Source: Corallococcus sicarius (GTDB lineage Bacteria > Myxococcota > Myxococcia > Myxococcales > Myxococcaceae). Taken from it: a stretch of 34,880 nucleotides of DNA. Positions 32,659 through 34,880 of this stretch are shown one piece after another. The DNA lies in contig NZ_RAWG01000072.1 in NCBI RefSeq assembly GCF_003611735.1, positions 1 through 34,880 on the forward strand. The letters are read 5' to 3'. Below the pieces are notes generated by a model. That model did no database searches. It was not told where the DNA came from and was given only the letters and a program-made list of their open reading frames with translations. The translations under genes were made by a program, and so were the position numbers. Numbering within the stretch: position 1 is the stretch's first letter; each line of letters begins with the position of its first letter.

Positions 32659-33789
32659 ATGCCGTTCGGGCGCTGGGCCCTGTGGGGATTGGAGGCGGCG
32701 GTCGTCCTCCTGTTGGTCAATATCGCGTGGGTCCTGCTGGTGCGGCGCTGGTACCGCCTGCGAGGGCCGCTGCCCGTGATGCTGCGGGCGCGCTGTGCTG
32801 ACGGCTGGGAGCTGGCCGTGCACTCGCGGCGAGCGCCCGTGCGCCGCTTCGCCGAGCCGGTGCTGCTCTGCCACGGGCTGGCGGCCAACCGCTACACCTT
32901 CGATTTCGAGCCGCCCTACTCCGTGGCGCACTACCTCAACGATGCCGGCTTCGACTGCTTCACCGTGGAGTGGCGCGGCACCGGGCACTCACGGCGTCCG
33001 CCCCAGGGCAGGCGTCCCACGGACTTCACCATCGACGACCACATCACCCAGGACGGGCCGGCCTTGTTGGAGCTGGCCCTGAAGGAGACCGGAGCGAAGC
33101 AGGCCTTCTGGCTCGGTCACTCGCTGGGAGGTCTGGTGGGCTATGGGGTGGCCCAGGGTCCCGACGGGGGGAAGCTCGCCGGCCTGCTGGAGCTGGGAGC
33201 GCCGGTGCACCTCAAGTCGGAGCCGTTCCTGCGCACGCTCATCTCGCTGGGCGTGCGCGCCGCGTGGCCCGGTGCAATCCGGCAGGAGTGGATGAGCGCC
33301 AGCATGGCCCCCTTCCTGGGCTACATCGCCCTGCCCCTGTCCGACCTCGTGGTGAACCCGCGGCACATGCCGCCGCGCGTCCTGCGGCAGGTCACCGCCA
33401 ACATGATGTCGGCGATGAGCCGCAAGGTGCTGCTCCAGTTCCAGGACTGGATCTCCCACGACGCGTTCCGCTCCTATGACCGCACGACGGACTGGCGTGC
33501 GGGCATCTCGAAGCTCCAGCTGCCCGTGCTGGTGATGGGCGGCAGCGCGGACCGGCTGGCCACCGCCGCCAACGTGGAGTCGCAATACGCGCTGCTCACG
33601 TCTCCCGACCGCACCCTGCACGTCTTCGGTCGGGACCGCGGCGACAAGATGGACTACGGCCACGCCGACCTCATCTTCGGCACCGGCGCCCCGACGGAGG
33701 TCTACCCCGTCATCCGCGAGTGGCTGGAGCAGCGCGCCACGCCCCTGCCCCCCACGCCCGCGCCCGTGCCCTCGTCCCCCCTGGGCTGA
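32659..33789 (+). CDS. Membrane-anchored alpha/beta hydrolase
   Basis: A 376-residue protein. The N-terminal hydrophobic helix (about 7-28), flanked by Arg, is probably an uncleaved anchor. The alpha/beta hydrolase core follows: oxyanion strand LLCHGLAANR at 69-78, nucleophile elbow GHSLGG with S155, the acid D298 in GGSADRL and the base H335 in DYGHADLIFG. This triad is complete. The architecture resembles lipase- or polyhydroxyalkanoate-synthase-like hydrolases acting on lipid esters; the substrate is not known. The C-terminus is Pro-rich. The ATG at 32659 follows GGAGGAG closely. It is convergent with the beta-helix gene, four bases apart. Confidence 0.85.
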   Translation: MPFGRWALWGLEAAVVLLLVNIAWVLLVRRWYRLRGPLPVMLRARCADGWELAVHSRRAPVRRFAEPVLLCHGLAANRYTFDFEPPYSVAHYLNDAGFDCFTVEWRGTGHSRRPPQGRRPTDFTIDDHITQDGPALLELALKETGAKQAFWLGHSLGGLVGYGVAQGPDGGKLAGLLELGAPVHLKSEPFLRTLISLGVRAAWPGAIRQEWMSASMAPFLGYIALPLSDLVVNPRHMPPRVLRQVTANMMSAMSRKVLLQFQDWISHDAFRSYDRTTDWRAGISKLQLPVLVMGGSADRLATAANVESQYALLTSPDRTLHVFGRDRGDKMDYGHADLIFGTGAPTEVYPVIREWLEQRATPLPPTPAPVPSSPLG

Positions 33790-33793
33790 GGCT

Positions 33794-34880
33794 TCAGGGG
33801 CGTCGCGGAAGGGGCTCCCACTGGACGCAGGGGGCCTCCACGCCCTGCGTGTTGCGCGCATCCACCTGACGGAGCTGGACGCGCGTCTGGCCCTCACAGT
33901 CGGCGGACACCAGCGCGCTCCGGGTGTTCTTCACCGTGAGGGCTTCCGCCCGCAGCTGGCCCTCCTCGAGGGCCAGCAGCACGGAGCCACCGGCGTCGTG
34001 GACCTCAATGCCGCGGGCCTCCAGCGTCGCGTGCGTGTCCGCCGCCAACGCCGCGAACTCGCAGGCGGAGAGTCTGGCGTCCCGCAGCACCACGTGGGCC
34101 CGCTGCGTCGCCAGCACGCAGGTGCCCTTCACGCCGTGGACCGCGACGGATTCGACGTCCGCGTCCACCTGGCGCAGGTGGAGACCATCTCCGGCGATGC
34201 CATCCGCCGTGCTCACGCCCGTGATGCGTCCGTCGCGCAGGCGCAGGCGCCCCTGCAACGCCACCACGCCGTACTCGCGCGACCCCTCCAGCCGGAAGCG
34301 CCGGACCTCCAGGTCCGAGTTCGTGAGCTGCAGGGCCCCGTAGGTGCCCGCGTCCTTCACGACCACGTCCTCCAGCAGGCCGCTCGTGGCCGTGAGCCCC
34401 AGGCCCGCCCGCTGAGCGTGCTCCGAGGTGAAGCCCCGTACCGACAGCCGGGCCCGGTTCGTCGTCACGCCGTACTCGTGTCCCTGGACCCGTACGTCCA
34501 CGAGCTTCAGCGTGCCTTCCACCGTGAGGAACGCCGGCCCCGTGCCTCCCGAGGCCCGCGCCCGCTCGACCTCCGCCAGCCCCCCTTCCTGGCTCAGCGC
34601 CACCTGGGGTCCCTGGAAGCACGCGCCCTCCAGGCGGACCATGCCCCCGCCCCGGACCCGCACCGCCCGCTCGTAGGGGCCCGTGAAGTGGCTGTCCCGG
34701 AGGACCAGCGTCGGCGGGACGGGCGCTCCCGTTCGGGCCTCCACGAGCACCCCCACCGCGACCGGAGGGGCGACTTGCTGCGAGGCGGGTTCCCAGGCGC
34801 GGTCGCCCTCCATGGAGCACCTGGCGCTTCCCTGCGCCGGACCGGCCCCTCCCGCCTCGAACCGGAGTCCGCTTCCTTCC
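33794..34880 (-). CDS. Right-handed parallel beta-helix protein, 5'-incomplete
   Basis: The frame is open from its stop at 33794 to the right edge of the window, at least 361 codons. The first ATG in the window is at 34813, but 22 open codons precede it (EGSGLRFEAGG and so on) with no start signal, so the gene most likely begins outside. The sequence is a run of short strands at about 20-25 residue spacing with repeated forms such as LRLRDGRITGV, LEVRRFRLEGS and LVLRDSHFTG. This pattern is characteristic of pectate-lyase/NosD-type beta helices. No catalytic residues can be assigned. Such proteins in myxobacteria are often lipoproteins or exported; the part that would show this is missing. Confidence 0.7.
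   Translation of the reverse strand, partial: EGSGLRFEAGGAGPAQGSARCSMEGDRAWEPASQQVAPPVAVGVLVEARTGAPVPPTLVLRDSHFTGPYERAVRVRGGGMVRLEGACFQGPQVALSQEGGLAEVERARASGGTGPAFLTVEGTLKLVDVRVQGHEYGVTTNRARLSVRGFTSEHAQRAGLGLTATSGLLEDVVVKDAGTYGALQLTNSDLEVRRFRLEGSREYGVVALQGRLRLRDGRITGVSTADGIAGDGLHLRQVDADVESVAVHGVKGTCVLATQRAHVVLRDARLSACEFAALAADTHATLEARGIEVHDAGGSVLLALEEGQLRAEALTVKNTRSALVSADCEGQTRVQLRQVDARNTQGVEAPCVQWEPLPRRP

Noticed and set aside
27811-32801. Two long open frames on the plus strand (838 and 875 codons)
   Set aside because: They run across several real genes on the other strand and contain Arg/Gln/His-rich sequence without family features.

Overview
The window is about 70% GC, very gene-dense, and carries housekeeping and envelope genes of a delta-proteobacterial type. 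Strong codon bias in coding regions, a kinase with an N-terminal zinc ribbon, a RecA that looks like a second paralogue, and an Oar-type TonB-dependent receptor all point to a myxobacterium of the Myxococcaceae (Corallococcus- or Myxococcus-like). From memory of Myxococcus xanthus, oar and recA1 lie close together on the chromosome, which fits this layout. I see no rRNA, tRNA, CRISPR array, insertion sequence, prophage or integrase, and no gene-free stretch longer than 300 bases. This looks like core chromosome, not an accessory island.

Layout. 1-190: start of a Ser/Thr kinase leaving the window on the minus strand. 368-3425: an iron/2-oxoglutarate-type oxygenase (+), a propeller-like protein of unknown function (-) and a nitrilase-superfamily amidase (+). 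3422-7030: a minus-strand operon of a small zinc-ribbon protein followed by gatC, gatA and gatB. 7220-10670: ftsK with a clear promoter and two tandem hairpins after it, then an ABM-fold protein. 10704-15145: an RlmL-type rRNA methyltransferase whose end overlaps plsY (-), a DUF2752 membrane protein, a DUF4920 exported protein coupled to a PD-(D/E)XK-like protein, and an unknown alpha-helical protein. 15245-16789: a radical SAM protein with an odd low-GC patch.

16905-23695 is the most interesting block. An Oar-type TonB-dependent outer-membrane receptor and a downstream lipoprotein are transcribed leftward. A dedicated TonB-ExbB-ExbD-ExbD energising operon is transcribed rightward from the same 230-base promoter region. 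In M. xanthus, Oar is reported to be needed for development and for export of the protease PopC, so this may be a TonB-powered export machine and not an uptake system. The lipoprotein, the twin ExbD, the Gly-rich TonB linker and a structured spacer between exbB and exbD are all worth examining.

23928-32543: comM/yifB, a type II NADH dehydrogenase, recA, a DUF1285 protein, a polytopic membrane protein, cinA and pssA. comM, recA and cinA are all linked to DNA uptake or recombination and sit within 8 kb. 32659-34880: an alpha/beta hydrolase and the 3' part of a beta-helix protein gene that runs off the right edge.
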